A stretch of 64,000 bases of DNA from the NCBI RefSeq assembly GCF_014203605.1, contig NZ_JACHJJ010000020.1, forward strand, positions 1 through 64,000. Direction: 5' to 3'. Below are positions 50,161-62,095 of this stretch, piece by piece (within the stretch, counting starts at the first letter, position 1; each line of letters begins with the position of its first letter). This stretch comes from Thiemannella venezuelensis. GTDB lineage: Bacteria > Actinomycetota > Actinomycetes > Streptosporangiales > Streptosporangiaceae. The position numbers were made by a program, and so were the translations under genes. A model generated the notes under the pieces. That model did no database searches and was not told the origin of the DNA. It saw only the letters and a program-made list of their open reading frames with translations.

Positions 50161-51783
50161 TCAGTACCGGAAGGAAGAGGCGATCTCCTGCAGCGCGTCG
50201 GACATCGCGGCCAGCTCCGCCGAGGCCTGACGGGTGGCCTGGGCCTCTCCGGTCGTGGCGGCGGCCGTCTCCGCGACGTCGGTGATCGCGGTGGCGATCC
50301 GCTCGGAACCGCCGGCCAGCTCGGTGACGCTGCGGTTGATCTCCTTGCTGGTGGCCGACTGCTCCTCGACCGCGGCGGCGATCGTCGACTGGATCTCCGA
50401 CACCCGCTCGACGATCGCGGAGATCTCCGCGATGGCCTCGGTCGCCCGCGCGGTCTCGTCCTGGATCGAAGCGATCTTGGAGATGATGTCCCCGGAGGCG
50501 CGGGCCGTCTCCTGGGCCAGGTCCTTGACCTCACCCGCGACGACCGCGAAGCCCTTGCCCATGTCGCCCGCCCGCGCCGCCTCGATGGTGGCGTTGAGGG
50601 CCAGCAGGTTGGTCTGCTCGGCGATCGAGGTGATCGTCTTGATGATCTGCCCGATCTCCGCGCTCGCCTCGCTGAGGTGCCCGACCGTCTCCGAGGTCGC
50701 CCGGGCGCTCGTCACGGCCTCGCCGGCCACGCTCGCCGCCACGCTGGTGCTGCGGGCGATCTCATCGATCGCGGCGTTCATCTCCTCGGCGGCCGCCGCG
50801 AGGGTGCCGACGTTCACCGACACCTCCCTGGCCGACTGCGACACCTCCGCCGCCTGCCCGCTGGTGCCGACCGCCTGGGTGTCCAGCCGCTGCGACAGCG
50901 AGGCGAGCTGCCTGCCGGAGGCGGTCAGGGAGCCGGCGCGCTCACCGACCCCGGTCAGCGCCTCGCGCATCGCGGCGGTCGTCCGGTTCAGCGCCCGCGC
51001 CATCTCCGCCATCTCGTCGCCGCCGTCCTCGGGAAGGCTTCCCGACAGGTCACGCCGGGCCAGGGTGCGCAGCCCCTCGGCCACCTGCTGCGCGGGGCGC
51101 ACCACGCTCGCGGTGATGAGCATGGTCAGCACCACGGCGACGAGCAGCGCCAGCGCCACACCCGCCAGCATCATCGTGCGCGAGTCCGCCGCGACGTTCT
51201 CCGCCTCCCTCTGGGCCGCGTCCGAGCGGACCTTCACCGAGTCGATGAGCTTGCCCGTCGCCTCCAGGATCTTGTAGTAGGCGTTGTAGCCCTCACCCAC
51301 GATGAGGGCGTTGCCCGCCTTGGTCCCGGCGTCGCCGTCCTTCCTGAACAGGGCCACGACCTGGGCGTCGTAGTCGAGGAAGACGCGGAACTGCCCGGTG
51401 ATCTCGTCGAACAGCTCCTGCTCGCCCGGCGACAGGTACTCCGTGTGCACCCCGGACAGGTCCTTCTCCAGCGCGGCGGCCGAGTCCAGGAACCCCTTGC
51501 GGTTGGGCGAGTCGTCCGCGGTCGCGGCCGTGCCTCCGATGAACGGCACGTCCCAGGCGTAGGCGACCTGCCACCCGCTGACGTCCGCGTCGCGGAACTT
51601 CAGCTCCATGACCTCGCGGGTGAGCGTCTGCATCTGGCCCACCCGCTCGGTGACCCGCCGTTGCGTGTCGGACTGGTGCACGCCTACGGCCGCCATACCG
51701 GCCAGCATCGCGAACATGATCCCGAAAGCGGTGAGCAGCCGGGTGCGGAGGCGGACCCCGCGGAGCAGGGCGATCATCGTCAT
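50161..51783 (-). CDS. Methyl-accepting chemotaxis protein
   Basis: 540 aa. TM1 at about 16-36 ([20 protein letters not shown]), an extracellular four-helix-type sensor to about 190, TM2 ([23 protein letters not shown]), HAMP ([20 protein letters not shown]) and a signalling domain whose hairpin tip reads [37 protein letters not shown], the universal MCP core. ATG 51783 or 51777 (better ribosome binding site spacing to GAAAGG). No che genes are nearby, so its role in a probably non-motile or spore-motile actinomycete is open. Confidence 0.92.
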   Translation of the reverse strand: MTMIALLRGVRLRTRLLTAFGIMFAMLAGMAAVGVHQSDTQRRVTERVGQMQTLTREVMELKFRDADVSGWQVAYAWDVPFIGGTAATADDSPNRKGFLDSAAALEKDLSGVHTEYLSPGEQELFDEITGQFRVFLDYDAQVVALFRKDGDAGTKAGNALIVGEGYNAYYKILEATGKLIDSVKVRSDAAQREAENVAADSRTMMLAGVALALLVAVVLTMLITASVVRPAQQVAEGLRTLARRDLSGSLPEDGGDEMAEMARALNRTTAAMREALTGVGERAGSLTASGRQLASLSQRLDTQAVGTSGQAAEVSQSAREVSVNVGTLAAAAEEMNAAIDEIARSTSVAASVAGEAVTSARATSETVGHLSEASAEIGQIIKTITSIAEQTNLLALNATIEAARAGDMGKGFAVVAGEVKDLAQETARASGDIISKIASIQDETARATEAIAEISAIVERVSEIQSTIAAAVEEQSATSKEINRSVTELAGGSERIATAITDVAETAAATTGEAQATRQASAELAAMSDALQEIASSFRY

Positions 51784-51996
51784 GCCTTTCGTTTCGAGCG
51801 GACATCCCTCCCATCGGACGCCGGGACGCGAGGTTGAGGACACCGAATCTCCCTCTGCTCCCGTCACCCGCCCGGCCGGAGCTCCGGCCGCCCCGTGGAC
51901 CGGGCCGGAGGTCCCGTCGACCGGAACCGGCGCACCCGTCGAAACCCCGGGAAGACGGGTATGTAGCTTTCCCTGGGACGACGTGAGGAGATCTTG

Positions 51997-53634
<1,638 letters not shown>

Positions 53635-53693
53635 GGCGGGAGCGGGAGCCCGCCGGGCCGTACGGCTTCGCGCCCCGGGCGGGCCGTACGGCT

Positions 53694-54866
53694 TCACGCC
53701 CCGGGCGCGCGCGGGACGAGGCGGAGCCGGGCCGGAGCCCGGCGGGCGGGCTCCGGCAGGCGCAGCGGCCCGCGGCCGGGGGTGACGGCGCCCAGCACGC
53801 GCGCTCCCGCGGCGCCCGTGCATCCGGGCACCGTCGCGGGCAGCCCGTGCGCGGTCAGCCAGCCGAGGAAGGAGAAGGCGACCGCCTCTTTGGCGTCGGA
53901 CGGCACGCCGAGCCCGTCGCTCGGGACGAGGCGCGCCGTCCCGGCCCGCTCGCGCAGCATGCCCATGACGACCGGGTTGCGGGTCCCGCCGCCCGAGACG
54001 ACGACCGTGTCCAGGCGGTGCCGGCGGATCTGCGCGCCGGCGGTCTCGGCGGTCAGCGCGGCCAGCGTCGCCAGCAGGTCCGCCGGGCCGAGGCCGTACG
54101 GCGCGGCGAACCGGTCCAGGTAGCCGAGGTGGAACAGCTCCCTGCCGGTGCTCTTGGGCGCCGGGCGGCGGTAGTAGGGCTCGGCGAGCAGCTCCGCCAG
54201 CAGCGGCTCGCAGACCTTCCCGGCCGCGGCGAGGCGGCCGTCCTCGTCGTACGGCCTGCCGGTGGCGGCCAGCACCGCCGCGTCCATCAGCGCGGAGGCG
54301 GGCCCGGTGTCGTAGGCGAGGGCGGACCCGCCGCTCCCGCGCACGGTCAGGTTGGCGATCCCGCCGAGGTTGAGCGCCCCGGTCCGGCCCGGGAGCCCGG
54401 CCAGCAGGAGCAGGTCGAAGGCGGCGACCAGCGGCGCGCCCTGCCCGCCCGCGCTCACGTCCCGCGCGCGCAGGTCGGAGACGACCGGCACGCCGAGCCG
54501 CTCCGCGATCCAGGCGGCCTGGCCGAGCTGGAGGGTGCCGCGCGTGCGGCCGTCCTCCACCCAGTGGAAGAGCGTCTGCCCGTGCGAGCAGACGAGGTCG
54601 GCGGCCGGGCACCGCGCCGCCGCGGCGGCGAACGCCCGGCCGATCAGCGTGTCCAGGCGGCAGACCTCTTCCATGTCCGTCCGGTTCGGCGGCAGCGCGG
54701 CGGCGACGGCCGCGCGGAGTCCCGGATCGTACGGCGTCACGCCGGTGTGCTCGACGACGCCCGTGAGCACGTCTCCGGAGGCCGACCAGTCCACGACCGC
54801 GCTGTCGATCCCGTCGTGGGACGTCCCCGACATCAGCCCGAGCACCCGCACACCGACTCCTTGCAA
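53694..54866 (-). CDS. anmK: Anhydro-N-acetylmuramic acid kinase
   Basis: 390 aa. Converts 1,6-anhydro-MurNAc from peptidoglycan turnover to MurNAc 6-phosphate. The N-terminal [20 protein letters not shown] is the AnmK phosphate-1 motif; [20 protein letters not shown] and [17 protein letters not shown] follow in the right order. It is the first enzyme of a local cell-wall recycling cluster with a GlcNAc-kinase-like gene, a GH3 and an RpiR regulator. Confidence 0.95.
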   Translation of the reverse strand: MQGVGVRVLGLMSGTSHDGIDSAVVDWSASGDVLTGVVEHTGVTPYDPGLRAAVAAALPPNRTDMEEVCRLDTLIGRAFAAAAARCPAADLVCSHGQTLFHWVEDGRTRGTLQLGQAAWIAERLGVPVVSDLRARDVSAGGQGAPLVAAFDLLLLAGLPGRTGALNLGGIANLTVRGSGGSALAYDTGPASALMDAAVLAATGRPYDEDGRLAAAGKVCEPLLAELLAEPYYRRPAPKSTGRELFHLGYLDRFAAPYGLGPADLLATLAALTAETAGAQIRRHRLDTVVVSGGGTRNPVVMGMLRERAGTARLVPSDGLGVPSDAKEAVAFSFLGWLTAHGLPATVPGCTGAAGARVLGAVTPGRGPLRLPEPARRAPARLRLVPRAPGA

Positions 54867-54875
54867 CGATTTTTC

Positions 54876-54907
54876 ATATCGATATAACTTCAGGAAGAAT
54901 ATCTTCC
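54876..54907. promoter_or_regulatory. Palindromes in the anmK / sugar-kinase divergent promoter
   Basis: ATATCGATAT (54876-54885) and GGAAGA-ATA-TCTTCC (54893-54907) lie between the divergent anmK and kinase genes, in a local AT-rich patch. They are candidates for RpiR/MurR-type control of both genes. Confidence 0.4.
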
Positions 54908-54997
54908 ATCATGTCGGCCGTGTCCCGGGCCGGGGACCTCGGCGCCGGACCCCGGGCGGTGGGCCGGCGGGAACATCGCACGGGAACGGAAGTGAGC

Positions 54998-56011
54998 ATG
55001 ACGGCAGTGGTGGTCGGCGTCGACGGCGGCGGGACGGGCACGCGGTGCGTGGTGGCGACGGAGTCGGGGGAGGTCGCCGGGCGGGGACGCGCCGGGGGCT
55101 CCAACGTCCTGTCGGCCGCCGATCCCGGCGAGAGCCTGCGCGCGGCGCTCCGGGACGCCCTGGAGGGGGTCGCGGGGGCGAGGGTGGCGGGCGGCGTGTT
55201 CGCCCTGGCGGGCGCGGAGTCGGCGCGCGAGCGGGCCGAGTCGCTCGTCTCCGGGGTGTGGCGGGCCTGCGGGCTGGACGGGCGGGTGGAGATCGTGCCC
55301 GATCCGCTGGCCGCGTTCGCCGGCGCCACCGCGGAGCCTTCGGGAACCGTTCTGATCGCCGGGACCGGTGCGATGGCCGCCCGGATCAGCGGACGCCGCC
55401 TCACCGCCCGGGTCGACGGGCACGGGTGGCTCCTCGGGGACGAGGGGTCGGGGGTGTGGATCGGGCGGCGGGCCGTACAGGCGGTGCTGGCCCTCCTCGA
55501 CGGCCGGGCCGCCCCGACGGCGCTCCTGGACGCGGTCGCCGCCCGGGTCGCGGCATGGGAGACCGGGGAGGCCGGGGTCCCGCCCGGGGAGGAGGCGGCG
55601 ACCGCCGCGACCCTGACCCCCTGGCGGGTCGTCCGGGCGGTCCATGGGGGGATCTCGGCGGCGGGCCCCGCCTGGCTGGGACGGCTGGCCCCGGCGGTGG
55701 AGGCGGCGGCGGGGGACGGGGACGCGGCGGCCCTGGAGATCATCCGGGAGGCGGCCGGCCGACTCGTCTCCACGGCCCTCGCGCTCGGCCCCGGCCCGGA
55801 GCCCGGAGCTCCCGGCGGATCGGGGCCTCTGGTGTTCGCGGGCTCCCTGCTCACCGGGCCCACGGCGCTGGCGGCGATGGTCCGGACCGGCCTCGGCGAC
55901 GCCGCCGGCACCGTCGTCGCCGCCCGTGACAGCGCCGCGGGGGCCGCCGCCCTCGCCCTCCACGCGGTGCTCCCGGACGCCCTGGCCGCCCATCGGAAGC
56001 TGATCGTCTGA
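54998..56011 (+). CDS. BadF/BadG-type ATPase, probable N-acetylglucosamine kinase
   Basis: 337 aa from ATG 54998. VVGVDGGGTGTRCVVAT is the phosphate-1 motif of the ASKHA fold, and GTVLIAGTGAMAA and GHGWLLGDEGSGVWIGRRA are signatures of the actinobacterial and mammalian-type GlcNAc kinases. It is likely to phosphorylate GlcNAc released by NagZ. The upstream palindromic promoter is shared with anmK. Confidence 0.85.
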   Translation: MTAVVVGVDGGGTGTRCVVATESGEVAGRGRAGGSNVLSAADPGESLRAALRDALEGVAGARVAGGVFALAGAESARERAESLVSGVWRACGLDGRVEIVPDPLAAFAGATAEPSGTVLIAGTGAMAARISGRRLTARVDGHGWLLGDEGSGVWIGRRAVQAVLALLDGRAAPTALLDAVAARVAAWETGEAGVPPGEEAATAATLTPWRVVRAVHGGISAAGPAWLGRLAPAVEAAAGDGDAAALEIIREAAGRLVSTALALGPGPEPGAPGGSGPLVFAGSLLTGPTALAAMVRTGLGDAAGTVVAARDSAAGAAALALHAVLPDALAAHRKLIV

Positions 56012-56043
56012 CCTCGCGGGCGGACCGGCCCGGCGGCTCCCCG

Positions 56044-57600
56044 TCAGGCGACCACGCGGCGGCCGCGGCCGGGCTCGCTCAGGCGGCCGGCCCGGTCGGC
56101 GGCCACCGCGTAGTAGTACGCGCCCCTGGCGCCCTCCGGGTCCGTCCAGCGCACGTGGCGGCCTCCGGGGACGACGGCGGCCAGGTGGCGGGCGTCGTCG
56201 AGATCCCCGGGGCGGGCCCTGCGGTCGAGGCGGAAGACCGCGAACTGGAACGGGAGGTCCCGGCCGGTGGCGGTGACGCGCACCTCCACTCCCCCGGCCA
56301 CCGTACGGGCCGCGGTCAGGACCGGGCGGCGCGGCGCGGGGCCGTCCGCGAGGCGGGGCAGCAGCGGCGGGAGCGCGGGCCGGGTGTAGTGGTCGGACAC
56401 GACCGTGGTGATCGAGCCCAGGCGGTCGGCCCGCACATCGCCGGAGTTGTACCAGATGTCGCCGCCGACCTCCGGGTGGTCCCGGTTGAGGGTCAGGTGC
56501 CGGGTGAGCTCGTCGGGCTGGAACCACGGGGCGGGCTGACCGGCCGCCCCCGCCTTGTAGGCCGCCTGGCCGATCCAGAGCTGCACGCCGGTGCCGGCCG
56601 CCACGCCGGACCACCAGGGGACCAGTTCGGCGTAGTCGGCGTTGGACTGGCCGATGTACCAGTAGAGCTGCGGGGCGATGTAGTCCAGCCAGCCCTTCTT
56701 GACCCAGCCCCGGGTGTCGGCGTGCAGGTTGTCGTAGGACTGGCCGCCGGAGGTGTCCGAGCCGAGCGGGTCGGTGGCCCGGTTGCGCCAGATGCCGGAC
56801 GGGCTGATGCCCCAGGCGACCTCCGGCTTGGCCTGCCGTACCCGCTGCTGCATCTCCTGGACCAGCAGGTCGACGTTGTTGCGCCGCCAGGCCGCGAGGT
56901 CGGGGAAGCCCCGGCCGTGTTCCGCGTAGGCGGCGGCGTCGTCGAAGGCGGTGGTGTTGACCGGGTAGAAGTAGTCGTCGAAGTGCAGGCCGTCGATGTC
57001 GTAGCGGGTGACCGCGTCCATCATGGCGTCCTGCACGAACGCGCGGACCTCGGGCATGCCGGGGTTGTAGTAGAGCCGGCCGCCGTAGGCGACGATCCAG
57101 TCGGGGTGCCTGCGGCCCGGGTGGTCGGGGTGGAGGCCGGCCGGGTCGCCCTGCATGGACACGCGGTAGGGGTTGAACCACGCGTGGAAGGCCAGGCCCC
57201 GCCGGTGCGTCTCCTCCACCAGGAACGCCAGCGGGTCGTAGCCGGGGTCCTGTCCCTGCGTGCCGGTCAGGTACTGCGACCAGGGCTCGTACGGCGAGGG
57301 CCAGAAGGCGTCGGCGGTCGGCCGGATCTGCACGAAGACGGAGTTGAGCCTGCGGGCCCGGGCGACGTCGAGCCAGGCGAGGTACTCGGCCTGCTGCTCC
57401 TGCGCGGTGAGGCCGGGCGTGGACGGCCAGTTGATGTTGAGCACCGAGGCGATCCACATGCCGCGCATCTGGCGCAGCGGCGGGACCTCCCCTGCGGGGG
57501 CGGGCGCGGCCGCGGACGCGAGGGCGGGCAGCGGCACGGACGACGCGGCGGCGGCGAGGGCGAGGCCGCGCAGGACGGTACGCCGGGTGGGTGAGCTCAT
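56044..57600 (-). CDS. Exported GHL10 (DUF187) family glycoside hydrolase
   Basis: 518 aa. Tat-like signal SPTRRTVLRGLALAAAASSVPLPALASA (twin Arg at 6-7) directs export. The GHL10 core has RGMWIASVLNINWPS, FVQIRPTADAFWPS, GLAFHAWFNPYR, GLHFDDYFYP and WGISPSGIWRN, matching the YngK/DUF187 peptidoglycan-acting glycosidases. A fibronectin-like C domain (about 400-518) follows. ATG 57600 has AGGAG upstream. Fits the recycling cluster as the extracellular wall-degrading member. Confidence 0.9.
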   Translation of the reverse strand: MSSPTRRTVLRGLALAAAASSVPLPALASAAAPAPAGEVPPLRQMRGMWIASVLNINWPSTPGLTAQEQQAEYLAWLDVARARRLNSVFVQIRPTADAFWPSPYEPWSQYLTGTQGQDPGYDPLAFLVEETHRRGLAFHAWFNPYRVSMQGDPAGLHPDHPGRRHPDWIVAYGGRLYYNPGMPEVRAFVQDAMMDAVTRYDIDGLHFDDYFYPVNTTAFDDAAAYAEHGRGFPDLAAWRRNNVDLLVQEMQQRVRQAKPEVAWGISPSGIWRNRATDPLGSDTSGGQSYDNLHADTRGWVKKGWLDYIAPQLYWYIGQSNADYAELVPWWSGVAAGTGVQLWIGQAAYKAGAAGQPAPWFQPDELTRHLTLNRDHPEVGGDIWYNSGDVRADRLGSITTVVSDHYTRPALPPLLPRLADGPAPRRPVLTAARTVAGGVEVRVTATGRDLPFQFAVFRLDRRARPGDLDDARHLAAVVPGGRHVRWTDPEGARGAYYYAVAADRAGRLSEPGRGRRVVA

Positions 57601-57653
57601 GCGGACTCCTGGGGGCACGAAGAAGAGAGCGCCGCTGATGACGGTGGCAGAAA

Positions 57654-57691
57654 ATTACTTTCAGATCAATGATGATGAAAGAAAGCGTCAT
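57654..57691. promoter_or_regulatory. AT-rich divergent promoter with GAAA/TTTC dyads
   Basis: GAAAATTACTTTC and CTTTCAGATCAATGATGATG then GAAAG create GAAA-N5-TTTC and CTTTC-N14-GAAAG inverted repeats between the divergent GHL10 and GH3 genes. RpiR-type regulators use such TTTC/GAAA boxes, so the downstream regulator may act here. Confidence 0.4.
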
Positions 57692-57756
57692 CGATGTGTA
57701 ATCTGCTCGGGACGTCCGGTCCCCGATGCCGTCCGCGTCCCCCAGGAAGGCGGCCC

Positions 57757-59337
57757 ATGCCCCGCAGCAGTCCCGATCTGGCCCGGTCGGCGATGGCCGT
57801 GCTCCAGCCCGGCTTCGACGGAACCGTCCCGCCCGCCTGGCTGCGCCGGGCCCTGGGCGACGGCCTCGGCGGAGTCGTGCTCTTCGCCCGCAACCTGACC
57901 GGCCCCGCCCGGACGGCCGGACTCGTCGCGGCGCTGCGCGCGGAGAACCCGGCCGTGGTGGTCGCGGTCGACGAGGAGGGCGGGGCCGTCACCCGGCTGG
58001 AGGCCGGGACCGGCAGTTCCTTTCCCGGCAACCGGGCGCTCGGCGTCGCCGACGACACCGGGCGGACCGAGCGGGTCGCCCGTGCGATCGGCCGCCTGCT
58101 GGCCGCCGCGGACGTCACCCTGGACTACGCTCCCGTGGCCGACGTCAACGCGGACCCGGCCAACCCGGTGATCGGCGTGCGCTCCTTCGGTCCCGACCCC
58201 GCCCTCGCCTCCCGGCACACCGCGGCCTGGGTGCGGGGGCTGCAGGGCGCCGGGGTCGCCGCCTGCGCCAAGCACTTCCCCGGTCACGGCGACACCGTCA
58301 CCGACTCCCACCTCGCCCTGCCGACGGTGCACGCCGCCGCCGGCGTGCTCCGCGAGCGCGACCTGCCGCCGTTCCGCGCCGCGATCGAGGCCGGGGTCCG
58401 GGCCGTGATGTGCGGCCATCTGCTGGTCCCCGCGCTCGACCCGGACGCCCCCGCCACGCTCAGCCGCCGGATCCTGACCGGCCTGCTCCGCGAGGAGCTC
58501 GGCTTCGGCGGTCTGCTGGTCACCGACGCCATCGAGATGCGCGCGGTGGCCGCGCTCCACCCGCCCGGGGAGATCGCGGTCCGCGCGCTGGCCGCGGGCG
58601 CCGACGCGATCTGCTCCGGGGTCTCCTCCCCGGGAGGGGAGAGCGTCTACGCGCTGCGCGACGCGATCGTCGAGGCCGTGCACGCCGGGCGGCTCCCCGA
58701 GGAGCGCCTGGCCGAGGCGGCGGCCCGGGTCCTGGCCCTGGCCGCCTGGCACGCCGGCCGGGCGGGCGCGCGGAGCGCCGCGGGCCGGGACGGCGAGACC
58801 GGCGAGGCCGTCGGCCTGGAAGCCGCCCGCGCGGCCGTGCGGGTGACCGTGCCCCGTCCCGCGGGCCCGGACGGCGCGGCTCCGCGGGCGGGCGGCGCCG
58901 CGGGCAACGGCGCATCACCGCGGCCCCGGGACACCGGCGTCATCGGGGACGACACCCCGCCCCCGCTCCAGGCGCCGCCGTTCGTCGTCGATCTCGCCCC
59001 CCGCCCGAACCCGGCCGCCGATCCCGCCGCCCCCACCGGCCTGCTCGGCGCGCTGGGCGAGTCGCTGCCCGGCACGACCGGCCGCACCGTCACCGCCGGG
59101 GCCCCCGAGCTGCCCGCCCTGCCGGAGGACCGCCCGATCGTGCTGACCGTCCACGACGCCGGGCGCCACCCGTGGGTCCGGGAGCTGCTGGCGGAGGCCG
59201 TACGGCTCCGCCCCGACGCGATCGTGGTCGAGACCGGGACCCCCGGCGAGCCGGTCGGGGCCGTGTACGTGGCCACGCACGGCGTCTCACGGGCCTCCGC
59301 CCGCGTGGTCGCACGATGGCTGACCGGTGGCAAATAA
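57757..59337 (+). CDS. Glycoside hydrolase family 3, NagZ-like beta-N-acetylhexosaminidase
   Basis: 526 aa from ATG 57757 (AGGAAGG upstream). The GH3 hexosaminidase signature ACAKHFPGHGDTVTDSHLALP (catalytic His/Asp dyad) and GFGGLLVTDAIEMRAV (Asp nucleophile) are present. The protein continues past the barrel into a second alpha/beta domain, longer than Gram-negative NagZ, as in Gram-positive forms. No signal peptide is visible, so it would act on imported muropeptides or sugars. Confidence 0.92.
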   Translation: MPRSSPDLARSAMAVLQPGFDGTVPPAWLRRALGDGLGGVVLFARNLTGPARTAGLVAALRAENPAVVVAVDEEGGAVTRLEAGTGSSFPGNRALGVADDTGRTERVARAIGRLLAAADVTLDYAPVADVNADPANPVIGVRSFGPDPALASRHTAAWVRGLQGAGVAACAKHFPGHGDTVTDSHLALPTVHAAAGVLRERDLPPFRAAIEAGVRAVMCGHLLVPALDPDAPATLSRRILTGLLREELGFGGLLVTDAIEMRAVAALHPPGEIAVRALAAGADAICSGVSSPGGESVYALRDAIVEAVHAGRLPEERLAEAAARVLALAAWHAGRAGARSAAGRDGETGEAVGLEAARAAVRVTVPRPAGPDGAAPRAGGAAGNGASPRPRDTGVIGDDTPPPLQAPPFVVDLAPRPNPAADPAAPTGLLGALGESLPGTTGRTVTAGAPELPALPEDRPIVLTVHDAGRHPWVRELLAEAVRLRPDAIVVETGTPGEPVGAVYVATHGVSRASARVVARWLTGGK

Positions 59338-59522
59338 GCTGATCTCAACACAGGACGGTGAAAATGAACGAGCACGACGGCCCCGCCGCCGGGCGCCTCC
59401 CCCACGAGGGGCCCGCGTGACCGGGCGCCGCCGGCCCACCGCCGGACGTCCCCGCCGCGGAGACCCCGCGTGACCGGGCACGACGGCCCCACCATCGAAG
59501 ATCTTCACCTTGAGGGTTGCGC

Positions 59523-60422
59523 ATGACCGAGAACGAGAGCCCCAGCCCGGCCAACCTCGTGGCGACGATCCGGGCCGTGCTGCCCTCGCTCACCCCCGCC
59601 GCCCGGGCCATCGCCCACCGCATCCTCGACGACCCGGGGCTGGTGGCGCGCAGCACCATCACCGAGTTCAGCGCGATCTCCGGCACCAGCGAGGCCACGA
59701 TCGTCCGCACCGCCCGCGCGCTGGGCTTCGCCGGCTACTCCCAGCTGCGCTTCGCGCTGGCCGCGGCGGTGGCCAGCCAGGCGCCCGAACGGCTGGTCCC
59801 CGGTGACCTCGGGCCCGACGACCCGCTCACCGACGTGATCGCGAAGGTGACCCGGGCCGAGTCCGAGGCGCTGGCCGACACCGCCGCGCAACTCTCCCCC
59901 GACACGCTGGACGCGGTCGTGGGGGCCGTGTCCGCCGCCCGGCGGGTGGACGTCTACGGGGTCGGCGCCTCCGGCCTGGTCGCGGTGGACATGGCGCAGA
60001 AGCTGATGCGGATCGGCCTGTCCGGCCACGCCTTCACCGACGCGCATCTGGCGGTCACCAGTGCCGCGCTGGTCAGACCGGGCGACGTGGTGGTCGGGGT
60101 GAGCTGCACCGGCGAGACCCCCGACGTGCTCGGCCCCGTGCGCGTCGCGCGCAAGGCCGGCGCCACGACCGTGGCGATCACCAACAACCCCCGTTCCTCC
60201 CTGGCCGGTCTCGCCGACCACGTCATGGTCTCCGCGGGCCGGGAGACCGCCTTCCGCCCCGGCGCACTGGCCAGCCGGATCAGCCAGCTGCTCATCGTCG
60301 ACTGCGTCTTCGTCGGCGTCGCCCAGCGCACCTTCGGCGCCGCCGATCCCGCCCTGCGCGCCACCCGCGACGCCCTGGAGGAGTTCCTGGCCGGCTTCCC
60401 GCGCCGGGGCCGCCCCTCCTGA
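59523..60422 (+). CDS. RpiR/MurR family transcriptional regulator with SIS domain
   Basis: 299 aa from ATG 59523 (GAGGG upstream). N-terminal HTH ARSTITEFSAISGTSEATIVRTARALGFAGYSQLRFALAA, then the SIS sugar-phosphate domain VDVYGVGASGLVAVDMAQKLMRIG and VVGVSCTGETPDV-ARKAGATTVAITNNPRSSLAG. It follows the GH3 gene and probably senses MurNAc 6-phosphate or GlcN 6-phosphate to control the cluster. The 185-bp leader contains duplicated CCCGCGTGACCGGGC pieces (near 59406 and 59466). Confidence 0.92.
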   Translation: MTENESPSPANLVATIRAVLPSLTPAARAIAHRILDDPGLVARSTITEFSAISGTSEATIVRTARALGFAGYSQLRFALAAAVASQAPERLVPGDLGPDDPLTDVIAKVTRAESEALADTAAQLSPDTLDAVVGAVSAARRVDVYGVGASGLVAVDMAQKLMRIGLSGHAFTDAHLAVTSAALVRPGDVVVGVSCTGETPDVLGPVRVARKAGATTVAITNNPRSSLAGLADHVMVSAGRETAFRPGALASRISQLLIVDCVFVGVAQRTFGAADPALRATRDALEEFLAGFPRRGRPS

Positions 60423-60541
60423 AGCGCCGATCCTCCGGAACCGCCGCGCGGCGCCCGCGGCCGGGGACACCGCGCCGTCCGGTCGGGGCTCCGCCGGGCC
60501 TCCGGCGGCCGGGGTTCGTGTCCGACCCCCGGCCGCCGCCC

Positions 60542-61408
60542 TCACTCCCCGGTCCGCTCCACCGGGATCCACAGCTCGGCGTCCGCCGTCGTCCCGTCCG
60601 GCGAGATCACCGTGCGCGAGATCTCCGGGCCGGGCCTGCTCCGGTACGGGTTGGACGGGAACCACTGCGTGAACACGTCCCGCCACAGGTACTGCAGGGC
60701 CTGCGGGAACGCGCCCGAGCTCTCGAAGACCGCCCACGTGCCCGCCGGGACGGTGAGGGTCTCCATGTCCCCCGGCGCGTCGGCGCTCGTCACCGCGCCG
60801 CAGTAGTAGTCCAGCTCCGTGCCCTCCGCACGGTCGTCGCCGATGCGGTCGGCCACGTTGACGACCCCTCGCGGCTCCTGGTCCGACAGCGCCGCGATGC
60901 GCCCCATGGCCTCCTGTCCGATGCCCCGCATGAACTCGACGATCGCCGGGTTCATCCCCTCGTGGACGAGGGGGACCCGCGCCTTCCTGCCCACCAGGCG
61001 GAACTCTTCCTTCTCCACGATCCGGTACCGCATGTTGCCGCTCCCTTCGATGATGAGGCGGAAGGACATCCGTGGCTGGGACTGCAGCGCCGCGCCGGTC
61101 CGCCTGGCCTCGCCGGGGCCGACGCCGTGCACGGCGCGGAACGCACGTGCGAACGCCTCCCCCGAGCCGTAGCCGTAGCGGACCGCGATGTCGAGCAGCG
61201 GCTCGGTCCCGGCGAGCACCCGGGCGCCCGCCACGGTGAGCCGCCTGCGGCGGATGTACTCCGACAGCGGGATGCCGGCCAGCGCGGAGAACAGCCGCCG
61301 GAAGTGGTACTCCGACGTGACGGCGATCCGCGCGAGCTCGGCCGCCTCGATCCGCTGGTCGAGGTGCTGCTCGATGTACTCCATGGCCTGGTTCAGCCGT
61401 TCCAGCAC
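60542..61408 (-). CDS. AraC family regulator with GyrI-like effector domain
   Basis: 288 aa. Two HTH motifs of AraC type: IEAAELARIAVTSEYHFRRLFSALAGIPLSEYIRRRRL and LLDIAVRYGYGSGEAFARAFRAVHGVGPGEARR, then a C-terminal GyrI/BmrR-like effector domain (YRIVEKEEFRLVGRKARVPL ... WFPSNPYRSRPGPEISRTVI). Same plan as Rob-type regulators that sense drugs or cations. No target gene is obvious beside it. Confidence 0.9.
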   Translation of the reverse strand: MLERLNQAMEYIEQHLDQRIEAAELARIAVTSEYHFRRLFSALAGIPLSEYIRRRRLTVAGARVLAGTEPLLDIAVRYGYGSGEAFARAFRAVHGVGPGEARRTGAALQSQPRMSFRLIIEGSGNMRYRIVEKEEFRLVGRKARVPLVHEGMNPAIVEFMRGIGQEAMGRIAALSDQEPRGVVNVADRIGDDRAEGTELDYYCGAVTSADAPGDMETLTVPAGTWAVFESSGAFPQALQYLWRDVFTQWFPSNPYRSRPGPEISRTVISPDGTTADAELWIPVERTGE

Positions 61409-61578
61409 TCCCGGCCTCCTTCCCTTGCGATCACCACGCTAGGCGGGGCCGCCCCGCCGCACCCGACATCCTGTGCCCGGTGCGGTCGGGTGCGGTCGGG
61501 CGCGGCGGAAGCGCTCGTCTGGAGTGACGCCCGGCGGAGCCGCTGCGGGGCCGCCGGCCCGAGACCGGGTCGGCGCGG

Positions 61579-62052
61579 TCAGCCCCGACGCCCGCGCCAC
61601 CAGGCGAAGACGTCGGGCAGCACGACGGGCGCCCAGCGGGACAGCCGGAGCCCCTCCGTCTCCGCCTCGGTCATGAAACGCGCCTCGCTGATCTCGTCCC
61701 CGTCCGGGACGATCTCACCGCCGGCGACCGCGCAGCCGTACACCGTGATCACGTAGGAGGCCTGGTCCCCGTTCGGGTAGTGCACCCGGAACTCCGGCCC
61801 GCCGTAGACCCCGATGAGGCCGAGCGGTTCCACCTGGAGGCTCACCTCCTCGCGGATCTCGCGGACGAGTGCGCCGGCGGGGTCCTCGTCGGGCTCGACC
61901 AGGCCGCCCGGCGGGGCCCACACGCCGTTCTCGTGCCGCGCCATGAGGAGGCGGCCGTCGCCGTCGAACACGCAGCCGGACACGGACGGCAGGACGAGGA
62001 GGTCGTGGCCGATGCGGGCCCGCAGCGACGCGAGGAACTCGGGGATCGGCAT
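61579..62052 (-). CDS. NUDIX hydrolase
   Basis: 157 aa. The Nudix box is complete: GGLVEPDEDPAGALVREIREEVSL (GX5EX7REVXEE). The N terminus FLASLRARIGHDLLVLPSVSGCVFDGDGRLLMARHENGVWAPPG is typical of the actinobacterial subgroup. Hydrolyses a nucleoside diphosphate-X compound; which one cannot be told. No operon partner. Confidence 0.9.
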   Translation of the reverse strand: MPIPEFLASLRARIGHDLLVLPSVSGCVFDGDGRLLMARHENGVWAPPGGLVEPDEDPAGALVREIREEVSLQVEPLGLIGVYGGPEFRVHYPNGDQASYVITVYGCAVAGGEIVPDGDEISEARFMTEAETEGLRLSRWAPVVLPDVFAWWRGRRG

Positions 62053-62095
62053 GCTACCGGCCGGAGCCCGTGGGGAAGCAGGTCATGTAGACAGC

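Noticed and set aside
59364-59420. 18-codon ORF between the GH3 and RpiR genes
   Set aside because: Too short, no ribosome binding site; the stretch consists of short duplicated GC-rich pieces.
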